Positions 42,279 to 54,119 of a stretch of 64,000 bases of DNA are shown piece after piece. The translations under genes and the position numbers were made by a program. The notes beneath the pieces were generated by a model. That model worked only from the letters and a program-made list of their open reading frames with translations, was not told the origin of the DNA and did no database searches. This DNA comes from Eledone cirrhosa (Eukaryota; Mollusca; Cephalopoda; Octopoda; Eledonidae), in contig OZ024745.1 of assembly GCA_964016885.1 (NCBI GenBank), forward strand, positions 46,618,272 to 46,682,271. Reading direction: 5' to 3'. Numbering within the stretch: position 1 is the first letter of the stretch; every line of letters starts with the position of its first letter.

Positions 42279-44042
42279 GTAAGTATAACCATTTTTCTAA
42301 TTATTTGTATATTTATTGTTGATTTATTTCAATCCCCCTCTATTTTGTAAATAGTTTAAATAGCAGTTTTCTGTCCTGTTTCTGACTAGCCACCTCTTTC
42401 TTAAGTGATGTATCTAGTCGGTGGAAGCAGCTAACCGTTCATTTTCCCTCCTTCAAGAGTCGTTCGCATATCATCACACACACACACACACATCTCTATG
42501 GACTGTTTCTACTTTTTCTATTTGACTTGTTTTATTTTTATTTTATTTGCTAACAAACGAGAAGGAATTGCTAGAAATAGCAGCCAAATATGTCACGATT
42601 AAAGGAAGGGCACTAGATACACACCCTTAAAAAAGGGGCCAACTGTCACGTCTGGAATGTCTTTGATCTGGTTAAAAACAACGTTTTATCTTATATTTTT
42701 CTTTCTCTTTATTCTTACTGCGTTTCTTCTCTCGATGCTGCGTTTCATTTCTCTTTAATCCACAAACTAAAACCTCACACCCTTCCTTTGATGTTTTTCT
42801 ATTATATTACTTCATTTTTTTTTTGTTTTAAACTTCTTGGTTTGTTTTTTAAATTTGTCTAAATATAAGTTTAAACTTTTTTTTCACCCTTCCCATTTAT
42901 TTCATTACTTTGACATGGTATAAAACTTACTAGTATTCTCTTAAACCAGTTTTCATTTTGAAAAAAAGTTGAGATTAATCAATTTTGTAAATTATTAGCT
43001 TCTTTATGGTGAAAAAAAAATCAAGACAAAAAACAAAAATAACTTTTGATTTACAGTGAGTAAAAGCATTTCTTATAAAACAAAGGAAATGTTTTCTTTA
43101 TATATATTATATATATAATCTCTATATTCAGCCTTAAAATGAATATATATATACACACACTCCAATGAATATATATATATAATCCATCAGATGTGTTACG
43201 CAGTTTAACAATTTGTCAATTAACTCAGTAAATGTTAAACAATGAAGGTAGACCAAAGGTGTCATTACAACAATGTACATTTCAGTCAGTTGTTTTTCTT
43301 TTTTCTTACTAGTTTATCATTCATTACATATTTACTGAAAACCATTCTTTATAATTTTTTTAATCATCATTACTAACTAAATAGTATCTTGTATATATTA
43401 TAGTCAGACATTTTCCAACTTCTTTTTATAGTTTGTTTATAGAAAATATTTGGCATTTTCTATCGGATTTCCCCACTACATTGCCCTTATTTGCGTTTCT
43501 TTCCGCATTCCTTAAACCCTATTTTGCTTGGTATGCATGCTTCAGAAACTAACATTCTTGAGCCTACTACTTTTTACCCGTCTGCAACCTTTTAGCAGAC
43601 CAAATATTTCTGTTTGTGTCTATCGAGTGGAGTAAAATGAGAAAATATTGATTTTTATATTAGATACTTTGACCTCTTATGGAGCATGTCAAGATGTTTA
43701 GAGCCTTATTTTTCAAGGAATAAATTCCTTACTAATTGATTTCTGTAAGGAATGGTATATGGGGAAAAAGAATTAAGAAAAATTAATAACATGGAATTAC
43801 TCAAAACGTGTCGCGATTGTTATGTATTATATATGTAATATAGTATAGTTGTGAAATTTATACATATGATTTTGTAAAAATTCATTTATAGACGGTGCAC
43901 AACTATATGTATGTATGTGTGTATATAAATACTGGTATCCAACCTTTTGAAACAATCGTAAAACAATAAACTAAGAACCTATCTTCGCTTTTTGTTTTAT
44001 TTTCCTTTTTCAACACACACACACACACACACGCATTTATAT

Positions 44043-44081
<39 letters not shown>

Positions 44082-44516
44082 CACACGCACACACACACAC
44101 ACACACACATTCCCTGTTGTGGTAATGGCGCAAAACAATATATTTGTTCTTTCACTTCGATTGTTAGCCGGTTTGGGAATGTATTTGTTAACTGACTAGC
44201 TTAAGACTCATTCATGTATTCAATATAGGAATGGGTGTAAGCAATCAGGCAGCTCAGGTATCAGGATTTTCCCCTGCATCAAACACGTCATTGTTTTGAA
44301 CGAAGAAAAAAGCGTTTAAGTTAGATGGCATGCCATGCCATCTCTATTTCTCTTTCGCAACTGTACTCCTCTCTACCTGTGTTTCCTGTCAGATGTGCCA
44401 CATAATACGTAGACGTGTTAAATCTGTGTCACTTTGCAAACATTCCAAAATAAAATTACAAAAATAAATAAATAAAATAGTTAAAACGTTCATGTAACCA
44501 TATGTATATACTTTTC

Positions 44517-44558
<42 letters not shown>

Positions 44559-47135
44559 TATATATACACATACGTTTGAAGCTTGCTGGTTGCCTGCGAT
44601 TTAATTGTAAACACGTTGAGATAATTTGTGTGTATACATTTACACGTGTGTAAGAGCATATGTGTGTATGTGTGTTTGTTTAAAGGATGTTTTGTTTATT
44701 AGTTGAAATCAATATTCGGTGAATTTATTGAAAATATCAATCATATAAAAAGCTTTTTTTTTCTCTGTAGACACGCTTTAGAATATTTGTAAGAAATAAG
44801 ACTTTCATGTGACTAAAGGGAATGATTGACATATTTATTAGGTTTATTTTTTATGATACATGTTTAGTGTAAATTTTGCAACTGTTATATTTAGGGCTTT
44901 TCAACAACCTCTTTCAAAGAACATCTAGATTGTGGAAAGTAGGGTAGGTTTAAATTTGTGAGGATAGACGTTTTAAATTAAGAGAAAGAACAGTTAAAAT
45001 ATAAGGCGAAATAATGTAGCCTTTATTAACGCGTTTTATGGAGGCGTGCATATATGTAATTGTGAAATATTGAATACGTTTTTGTTTTCACTCTATTTCT
45101 CCCTCCCTCAAAGAACGGATGTATATTCTTTTCAATGAGACACATTTATATTACTCAACTAAATAAACTAGGTCTCGTTTCAATGGAAACCATTGTTGTA
45201 GGTATAGCCCTACATGTTACAATTTCCTTTTTTTTCTTTTCTTTCTTTCTGTCGCGGTGTCTCCATCTATTTATATATTCATATTCTCGATTAAACTAAT
45301 TTTTGTCTTTTAAGTAATATATTTGATTTCAGAGTTGCTTTTCATATTTTACTATTCAAATAGACTGCGGTATGATGCGTTGATCAGTATGTTATGTTAA
45401 ATCGTCTAATCCCCTTTAATGTGTTATGTTGTATCAAGTATGTGCTTGCCAATGTACTATAGAAATTATGTAGGAAAGGTTAATAGGGTAGGTACAATAA
45501 ACACAACCGGCACGTGAAAGCTTTTAATTCTACTTTACTGGTTGGTAGAGCATCTTACTACATGCACTAATATTATATTGGTTGACACTGAAAATTGGTT
45601 TCTACTCCACCGGCAATGAGTAAAATTAACAAAGTATACTTGAGTGAAGCAAACTTATCTCTGTTCATTTTAAGTGTATATTAATCTACACAGGAAATTG
45701 GACTAGAATCTAGTTTCTATTTTTTTTTTTTTTTCAAGCAGTCTAGAATTAAGTTGTCACGAGTCGCATTGTCAATATGGGCTGAACAATTGAAAATAAT
45801 TATTTCAAATAATTTTCAAACATTATTCGAAAATATCTCTGGTTCATTACAATCTGCTTGGAATACAGAAAAGACAGATAATTTAATCTAACATACCTCT
45901 AATATGATGGGATGGTTGTGGCTGAAATATTTTGGATCATATACTTAATCTGGGGCTAAAGAAAAACCATCGTGCGCTACTAAATGAAATTTCAAGGGAC
46001 TGGATATAGGCCTGAACAACCTCCTCTGGGCAACGGAGCTTCTACATAGTCAAGTGACTATGTAGTAGTCACTTGACTTGCTACAAATAGCACCCAAATC
46101 ACACCCTATGTATACCTATATACATTTAACTGGTTGATCATGACTGAAAACCCTATTAATCAAATGTCTTCACAATTGCTCCAGACCATATGAAACATCA
46201 ACATAGTTCATTTAGAATGGCAGTTATTGACCATTACCGTTTTACAGGTTTCAGTCATTAGATCGGAGAAATGCTTTGAAGGGTTTTAATACTTATTTTC
46301 TTAAAATCTGCTCTTAATTTATCGATTCTCTTTGTCGAATCGCTAAGATACCAGACATAAACTAATAGTAAATGGAGACATGTATACAGTTTCTATCTAC
46401 CAAATTTCACTCACAAGACATTGGTCAATCTGAAGCTATAGTGGCAGATACATGCCCAATGTGGTTGTGAAGCAAACTCTTTAACAGTACTGCATCTGAT
46501 GGCATATAACCCCCCCCCCCCCCCCCTCCCACCTAAATGTCTGAAAACATAACATCTGGGTCTTATATGCCAGGTTAAGTTATCAATAACATTAAATGTT
46601 TACACAGAAATACACAAATGTTTTTTTTCTGAAATGGAGGCAGAGACTTTATATGTCCAGGTGTTCTATATGCCATTAAATACATTAAGCTGTTCATTGG
46701 AAAATTACAGTGGATCATTTTAATTGCTTTGGAATAGCTGTAGAAAACAAATTTGAATGAATCTGGGTGATTTTCAATTGGGTTGTGAGCACATGGGCAT
46801 ATTTTCACTACTCATCAGTAATAATCCCTTAGATGCCCATACATAGTTATCATCCTCAATGATTTATAATGAACTAACCCTTTTCATAACCATATTTCTA
46901 ATGAAATACTCTGTGATTTTCAATCAATTTTGGAGGTAATAAAACATTTTAAGGGATTTAGTAAAATAGCTAACTTTGTTACTATGTTTGTGTTTGGAAA
47001 ATTACATCAGAAAATGTCTTTACTTAATGGAAGGTGTGCCAATTATAGGTGATTTGGTATCTAAAGAGTTAATAGCCAAAACTATTCCTAAAAATTTCTC
47101 AGCCTCTTCCGATTCCTCCACTCTGCTGTGAATAT
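42279..47135 (+). other. Probable intron, mostly unique AT-rich DNA with microsatellites
   Basis: CA repeat at 42475-42491, (CA)/(TA) compound at 44014-44109, (TA)n at 44520-44568, C homopolymer at 46510-46526. A small perfect hairpin (GTCAAGTGACTA / TAGTCACTTGAC) lies at 46050-46078. A degraded antisense SINE lies at about 46370-46500. Fewer SINEs and LINEs than elsewhere: about 4 kb downstream of the putative promoter has almost none. Confidence 0.5.
46874..47072 (+). mobile_element. TTAA-type MITE copy
   Basis: Left CTAACCCTTTTCATAACCAT, interior TTTAAGGGATTTAGTAAAAT, right GATTTGGTATCTAAAGAGTT ending in TTAA. Confidence 0.65.
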
Positions 47136-47139
47136 GTTA

Positions 47140-47410
47140 GTGTAAGACTTGACAAGAGATCTCAAGTTCTATCCCACTGTACAATACCTTGGATAAGTGT
47201 ATTCTTCCATAATTCAAAATTTGAGTAAAATTAGATGGAAAATGTGGAAGCTTGTTAGTTGGACTGTACCTGTAATTCAATGACCTTGTCATAATCATGT
47301 TCATTCTGTATGAGGATTATATTAAGCATAGAAGTATCAGCAGAATGCATAATTACACTGATAAAATGAGTCTAAAGTTCTGTTGATTAAACAACTGAAA
47401 TACTCATCAA
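47140..47410 (+). repeat. tRNA-headed SINE with distal body
   Basis: TTCTATCCCACTGTACAATA, CCTTGGATAAGTGTATTCTT, TTAGATGGAAAATGTGGAAG, TGTACCTGTAATTCAATGAC and TGATTAAACAACTGAAATAC. Confidence 0.55.
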
Positions 47411-47612
47411 CCCTTTTGTTATATTTCAATGATTTTTACAAATAATTTTAAGAATAATCAGCAATTTGAAGGGATTTAGAAATATGATTTTCTTATTAAC
47501 TGGTAGTTGGAACATAAAAGTTCTTAGATACATTATAGTGGAAGATTTTTAGATAAATGTAAGCATTTTTTTATCATAGAATCCTGTCATAATTTTCATA
47601 AACTGGATTGAC
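47408..47612 (+). mobile_element. TTAA-type MITE, 3' end lost
   Basis: Left CAACCCTTTTGTTATATTTC, interior AATTTGAAGGGATTTAGAAA. The right terminus is replaced by LINE-derived sequence. Confidence 0.5.
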
Positions 47613-48340
47613 ATGGGGAGCCGGGTTGGAAGTGGTATCACAACTGACGGGTATAAGATCAGTCAATTGGAATTTGCAGACGGTATGGGATTACTTAATC
47701 CATCAGAAGGGGATCTCTGACATGCACATGATAGGTTTGATTCTGAGTGCTACATGGTTGGAATGAAAATCAGTGCTGAGAAGACTTGAGACATTTGTCC
47801 TTTCAAGGAAGCCTGTGCACCCTACATGTGAGTGGAGTTCGAGTATCTCAAGGCCGTGTTCACAAGAATTGCAGGAGCTAGTTTCAGTATTCATCATCAG
47901 AAGAAGGTGGGGGTGGGGTGGGGTGTAAAAGCGAAACTCACAATCTTTAATTTAGTATCCGTGAGTAATGACCAAATGAATACAAGCAGCTGAAATGGGC
48001 TTCTTCCGAAGGGTCTTTGGAGAAACTCTACTTGATAGTGCATAACTCAGAAATCAGAAAGTTGCTCCAGGTAGAGCCTCTACTTCTCCGAATTGAGAGA
48101 TCATAGCTCTGATGCTATGAACATGTGGTTAGAATGTCTCAGGAAAAAAAATCACTGGATAGATGTTATGGATGAAAACCAACCAGCAGGAGACCCAGGG
48201 GTAGACACTGAGCAAGATTGTTGGATAACATTCATGAACTTGGCTGGTTTTACTTTGAGATCCAGTCAGATCAATTGGAGACAGTTACTTCTGACAGGAC
48301 CTGCTGGAAGGAGTGTTTGAGGACTGAAGAAGAATCAGAG
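47600..48340 (+). pseudogene. Degraded LINE RT fragment (third family)
   Basis: Across frameshifts: GSRVGSGITTDGYKISQLEF and AD; a KISAEKTE- and FVLSRK-like segment; FFRRVFGETLLDSAHNSEIR then KLLQVEPLLLRIERS; YEHVVRMSQE. This is the ADD-to-C-terminus region of a LINE with the typical H.V.RM.QE and rearranged GRP/TRW end. A minus-strand relative lies at 60490-60835. A short 3' end piece (GTTAAGTGGGTGAAGAAGAA) is at about 49030-49080. Confidence 0.75.
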
Positions 48341-48344
48341 GCAG

Positions 48345-49135
48345 TTCATATGGCTTGGTACCACAATAGTTAAATTGAAACCAATATAAGATCAGTTGTG
48401 TTGGAGCTTATAACCAACTCGCATTTGAATTTTTCATCTATATATTTGTGATGAATTATGGCAAACATTCTTTTTACAGCTAGCACTAATAATCCCAGGT
48501 TATATTGATATGACCTTTTCTTGGATTGGAAATTTATAAAGTCTATGAAACATTTAAAACACCATCAAAATAAAGTATCTTCTAAGTATTGCGTCAAACC
48601 AGAAGGGTATACAACTGAACCTTATACTCACCAACAGATTCATTTATTTGGCTTGTTGTGCAGCTCTTGTAGGAAATATCACAGAGATAATAACTGCAGT
48701 TTTAGTCAACATAAAGCATCGATGGTAGCAATGAGGCATTTGCTTATCAGTCAACAGCGGTGTGTGCAATCAATGAGAGCTTTCAAAGGTCATGGTCACA
48801 ACCCCTTCTTCCAGACTTAACAAGAAAAAAATATATATATATACACCATTATGATTATGGGTCTCAAACACTATTCATTGTGTTTGGCAAATAATACTTA
48901 CAGAGTTTATTTCATTGTAAGAACTTTGTGAACAGTACTGTGTTGATAAAAGTTCTCAATTGTGCAGGTTTTCTCGTTTTTCTGATTATTTTGGCTTGAC
49001 CAAGTAATATGAATACCTACTCAGTGTTTGAGGACTTGGCCCCCACAACCCTCCCAGTGTTAAGTGGGTGAAGAAGAAGAAATTTCCCATTAGATCAATT
49101 TTTGTTTCATTTAATGTCATTATAAAAGTTGAGTG
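48345..49135. other. Non-genic interval with one 99-codon open frame
   Basis: The frame at 48521-48820 (+) has moderately balanced composition but no recognised domain and no clear splice sites. I see no support for calling it a gene. Confidence 0.3.
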
Positions 49136-49139
49136 TAGG

Positions 49140-49400
49140 CATTGTCTGTAAAAGTCCTGGGTTTGATTTTACTGTATGGCATCTTGGTCAAGTGCATTTG
49201 GGTGGATGGAAACTGTGTGGAAGCCTGTCGGATGGACTGTCAGTAATTAAAATGACCAAACTTGTCACACTGTGTTATGCTGAATCTTTCTGAGAATTAC
49301 ATTAAGTGTAAACATATCTGAAATGCTCAGCCACTGCACATTGTCACAAGTAGGCACCCCATTGATGAAAACAGCTGCAACACTCATCAAAACCAACAGA
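49140..49400 (+). repeat. tRNA-headed SINE with distal body
   Basis: TTACTGTATGGCATCTTGGT, GGTGGATGGAAACTGTGTGG, GTGTTATGCTGAATCTTTCT, GCTCAGCCACTGCACATTGT and AACCAACAGAGGTC. Confidence 0.6.
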
Positions 49401-49745
49401 GGTCTATTCCAATTTGATCAGGTTGAATTTTGATTATCAGGTACCTCATTCCTATATATCTACATAGTATCAAGGTGGACTTCAACATGATTTTTATTTC
49501 TCAATTATTTGTGGATAAAATTTTCATTCCCTTTAGTTTAAAGATAAAGGTTTCAAGTATGAATCTAGTGTGATACTATATATATATATAAAACAGAGGA
49601 TGTACATTTAAAACTCTCCCTTCTTTATAATATATACACTCCAGTTGATACCTTATTGATAACACTTTAAGGAATACAAGTCATAGAGTGCTTTATGTCT
49701 GTTTACGACCAAAGTCGGTGGATTATCTGACCAACCAACTTTCCT

Positions 49746-49749
<4 letters not shown>

Positions 49750-49780
<31 letters not shown>
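49750..49780 (+). repeat. (TA)n microsatellite
   Basis: Short pure TA run followed by a GA-rich stretch. Confidence 0.85.
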
Positions 49781-49786
<6 letters not shown>

Positions 49787-50299
49787 GAGAGAGAGAATCA
49801 GCAGACACATTACTGAAGCAAGGTGTAAGTATCATTTTGTCTCTATAGATAAGATCAATAGTTGGAAAAATTACCTTAACTATGATTGTGTTTATATACA
49901 AAGAGCACACACAGTGTTTGAGTTTCAATCAGTGTGTGCATCTGGATTATTGTTAACAAGCTTCCTGAATATACACGGTTATTTTTCTGGACAATTTACC
50001 TTGTGGAGACAAGTCGTTGACAATATAAATGTTTTACTCAAGAACATTACCTTTCCACAGTGTTATAGATGATAGATTGCACTGCTTAATGGCTATAAAA
50101 TGTTAGTCTAGCACCCTGTGTAACATCAAACAGTTGCCTACGTGATCTCTGCAGGTATACTAGCAAGACTTATTGCTAACCAGGAAGTCTTATATAAAGT
50201 CTTAAATATTGAAGTAAGTATCCTCTAGGTTCAGTATAGATCGTGACTATATCTGTATGGAGAAACATATCTACAGGCTGGTAGAACGTGGTATTTATG

Positions 50300-50680
50300 T
50301 ATTACCCAGCCCACACTGTAAATGGTTGTTTTAGTACCACAGTGTAAATGTGGAAGGGCATCCAATCGTAGAACCTAGCCAAAACCAGTTCTGTATGAGC
50401 AAGACATGGTTATCTGATTTGACTTGTCTCACAACAGGAAAAATGGATGTTAAGCGGTGATGATGATAATTATTCATAGATGCACTCACTACACTCTCAA
50501 ATGGTTAATGATAGAAGTGGCATCCTGCTGTGGAAACCTTGCCAAAACTGAAATGTGAGACATGATCTGCTGACTCACCTATGAGGACAGTAGTTTTGAT
50601 TAAATACTGACTTTATCTATAATGACATGTCCAACCCATTCCAACATTGAAAAGCAGCCATAAAACGATGCTGAAGATTG
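50300..50680 (+). repeat. Two successive tail-family repeats
   Basis: Unit 1: ACCCAGCCCACACTGTAAAT to GATGTTAAGCGGTGATGATG. Unit 2: ACTCACTACACTCTCAAATG to AAAAGCAGCCATAAAACGAT. Confidence 0.55.
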
Positions 50681-51504
50681 AAGTTTATATCAGATTGTAC
50701 ACTGAACCATATCCATTTAAAAAGGTGGCTGCTGCTGCTGCAGTCCAGATTATTTACATGGATTCATCAGGAAATAATTCTGAAGTCAACTCCTGTTCTT
50801 TCATATATTGGGCATGGACCTTCATTTTGTCTCTATGTATTGTACTAACCAAGTATACTCATAGATGAAGTACTGTGCACTGCTTCTTTGCTAAAAACAA
50901 AGTAACTTTAAGAACTGAGGACTTATATCTTTGAAATTTGTTTCATCTGTATTGGCCAAATTATTTAACTCCTGATCATTGTCAAGTATGCATATTATAT
51001 TCTTATTCTATTCGATTATAAAGATCAGCTGCAGAGAAAAAGCTGATTGGTCAGCAATTCACTGAATTTAAATGAACAGTTCAGTTTGGATAATAAAGTC
51101 ATTAATACAATTTAATCTGGAGAAGGTTAAGTCCCAGAATAAATAGCTATGTATCGTTTTCTTCTAAATTTAGACAAGACTAATTATTAGTTGACATTTA
51201 TTGCTGATTTTGTTGGTAAGTTCCGTTAATGTTCTCCAGGTTTGATGAACAAAAATTTCTAAAACACTCTTAATTGGTGCACTACAAAAATGCTGAGTAA
51301 TGTAAACTTGGTGTGCAGTTTTCTTTTTAATTTTCAGTTGAAAATCAAGTTTTGTTAGTCAAATCTATATACCAAAGGAGAAAGTTGATTTAAAAAAAAG
51401 TAAAATGTAAATGAATGAAAGGATTCCTTGTCACTTACAAGTGGGTGGATTCTATTGTGGTTTTAAATGAGTTTTTTTTCTGTTCAACAAAGTCTATTTA
51501 GTGC

Positions 51505-51511
51505 TCATCAG

Positions 51512-51544
<33 letters not shown>

Positions 51545-51545
51545 G
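51505..51545 (+). repeat. (TA)n microsatellite
   Basis: Pure TA run of about 30 bp. Confidence 0.9.
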
Positions 51546-51689
51546 CGAGAGTATGTATTTTATGCATGAATGTTCTCCTTTCTGATTCCAACCCTTGATT
51601 TCAAGTCTGGTACTTGATCTTTGCAAGCTGTAAGACATAAACAAACATTATTGGCTATCTGAACAATGTCAATGTAAAGTCACATATGG

Positions 51690-51840
51690 CTTCTACACAG
51701 TTTCCATCTAGCAAATTTCACTGACAAACCATTGATTAGCTGAAGACTATGGTAGAAGACATTTGCCCTAGGTGTCATATAGTGAGGTTGAACACAAAAC
51801 TACATGGTTGTGAAGCAAACTTCTTAACTACCTTGCAATG
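51690..51840 (-). repeat. Antisense tRNA-headed SINE remnant
   Basis: CTACACAGTTTCCATCTAGC, AATTTCACTGACAAACCATT, ACTACATGGTTGTGAAGCAA and ACTTCTTAACTACCTTGC. Similar remnants at about 53400-53540, 54815-54975 and 56540-56655. Confidence 0.55.
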
Positions 51841-51849
51841 TCCAAATGG

Positions 51850-53180
51850 TGGATATCCTGGTTATTACTGAAATACCTGTCACCAGCTCTGCTTAATCGA
51901 GCTGACCTGGGGCTAAATAACAACTGAACCATCTACTCTCCCTCAGAAAAAAAAAAATGGGCTCGTGGAGCAAACAATAAAATATTGTGAGTTTGTGTTC
52001 CACAGGTGATATCCATTTTTTTTTCTTCCATCTCTCAAGGCTTTTATGCTCAACTTATTTGACTATTTTTCATAGTAAAATACACCTGCATTGAAGCAGC
52101 TTAATATGCATTCAAAATGCATAATTTGTTCAGTGTTTCATGAATGTGACTGATTTTTTGTTTATAAATAAACCAACATAATTGGTTATATTTTCCTTTG
52201 CTGATATAGTGGAAGATCTACAGAACAGTTCTTGTAATTCTTTACTTCATTTGAGATCTTACTTGCTTTCTGGTTTCTCTCTCATCTGCACAAAGATAAT
52301 AAATATTTCAAAAGATCAATTGAATATTTTTAAATCTACACACAGAATCTATCTAGTGTTTTGCATGCACCAACCAAAATTTCAATTTTAGCAACTGTCA
52401 TACTCTCTCTCTCTCTCTCTCATTTAGTTATTCCTACAAACATGCTAGTCATTTGGATTGAGAATTGATAACATTTTAAAACTCTTTCTTATCGACGTTC
52501 ATGTGTGTCAATCATTAAACTGCAGCACTTTGCATAAAGTGCAAGGTGGCAGTTTAATGCATATTGTGTTCTTTCTATGTTTAGTCATTATTTTGAAATT
52601 TTTGTTGAGAAATAAGAATATTGTGTCAATTATATTTCTTATATTTCTCTTTATAATGGAGACATTGTTTTTTTAGTTCTTTGCTCCTGTCATAGGGAAA
52701 CTCTTCCCTTCTGTATACCCGTCTGAAGCTGTCCATGGATTGCAGCCAACCTGGTTTCTCTTGTCACTATGAATAAATGATGCTATTTATAGGATGCTGT
52801 GACTGTTTACTGTTGTGCTATGAAGAAACAGCTCTTGTTCATTTTCTGTCAAGTGACTGATATGATTGTTTCTGAAAGCTATAGAACTGGATTTGTTAGA
52901 TAAATGTTTTATTCAACATCAAATACCTCAATTATGATGAAGTGTATGAGATCAATTGGAAAAGTATTCCACTACATTGGAACAAAATAAGTTTTATTAT
53001 TGGAAAATGATGGTATGTTAAGACCAGTGCAGATGAGATTACTCTAACATAAGATTGTTCTGGTACATTTATTAATCATTGTTTTGGTTATACCTGCATT
53101 CAAAATTTCATCAGTCTTTTATAGATTTTATATAGGTTAGTATTAGCTATACATTTGAAAACAAATTCAATTTCCTTTTC
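51850..53180. other. Non-genic AT-rich interval
   Basis: No exon or recognised mobile element. A CT run at about 52403-52420. Confidence 0.4.
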
Positions 53181-53584
53181 CCATCATCATCACTATTTTT
53201 ATATCTGCCTGTCTCTGCTGGCATTTGTTGGACAAGACTTCCTATGACTGGATGTCCTTTCTGAAGCCAACCTATACATTATTTTAAAGTATGGTACCTT
53301 TTTATTACTGATTTTCATCAAACCACTAAGCTATGAGATATTGTTTGTGTTGGACAGACACAAGTCACTAGTTTAAACAGTATCAAATACATGGGACATA
53401 CATGTATAAACAATCAGTTTGTCTTTCAAATTAGCTCATAAAACAGTAGTCAATCTGAGGCTATATTAGGACACTTGCCTAAAGTTCCAAGCATTGAGAT
53501 GGAACCCAATTTTCTTAACTACCCAGTCATGCCTATAGCTTTATCATTAGTTTCTTCTCGCTGCAATTTTTTTTTCACAATGAA

Positions 53585-54115
53585 TAGTAGTTAGAATAAG
53601 AACAAGATGGAGCAAGTTCAGGGAACTACTGCTTTTGTTGACAACAAAAGGATTTTCTCTCTGAGTGAAATGCTGCCATTTCACTCAGAGAGAAAATCCT
53701 TTTGTATGATGCTTGTGTGAGAAGTGCAATTTTGTATGGTAGTGAAGGCAGAGGATATATAGCTGGGGAGAAATGAAGTGAGTGTGCTCTGCTGGATGTG
53801 GAATGTTAATGTGTGTGAATGATGAAACATGGCTATGCTTAGAGAAAAGCTGGGTATAAGAGGAATTGGGGTGTAGTATGTAAGAGTGAAAACTATACTG
53901 GTATGGAAATGTGATGCACTGGATGATGATCACTGGATGATGATCACTGAGTGGCAGAAAGCTGTAGTAGAGGAAAATCTGGGCAGAAGTGTTGAGAGCT
54001 GATCTCAGTGCTGAACCTTACAGAGAAGATGAAGGAATGCAACCAATCAAGAGGCAGTACTGGAGAAAATCCATCACTCGTGCAAGTATGGAAAAGTAGA
54101 CATAAAGTGATGATG
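53585..54115 (+). pseudogene. Degraded LINE fragment with internal perfect palindrome
   Basis: AGAACAAGATGGAGCAAGTT (RTRWSKF), GGGAACTACTGCTTTTGTTG, TATGATGCTTGTGTGAGAAG (YDACVRS), GGTAGTGAAGGCAGAGG, TGGAAATGTGATGCACTGGA (GHVMRM-like), and an end with CTCGTGCAAGTATGGAAAAG. Same family as 25945-27927. Confidence 0.75.
53646..53703. repeat. Perfect 27-bp inverted repeat, 4-bp loop
   Basis: Arms 53646-53672 and 53677-53703 are exact complements (AAAAGGATTTTCTCTCTGAG... with loop CTGC). The left arm corresponds to LINE coding sequence (KGFSLSE); the right arm is a local inverted copy. Confidence 0.93.
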
Positions 54116-54119
54116 GATG

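Noticed and set aside
48521..48820. 99-codon plus-strand frame with balanced composition
   Set aside because: No known domain, no flanking splice signals I trust, neighbours are decayed LINE sequence.
49749..50072. 107-codon plus-strand frame
   Set aside because: Begins in a TA microsatellite; the remainder has no recognisable family and no splice pairing with the 42212 exon (phase 1).
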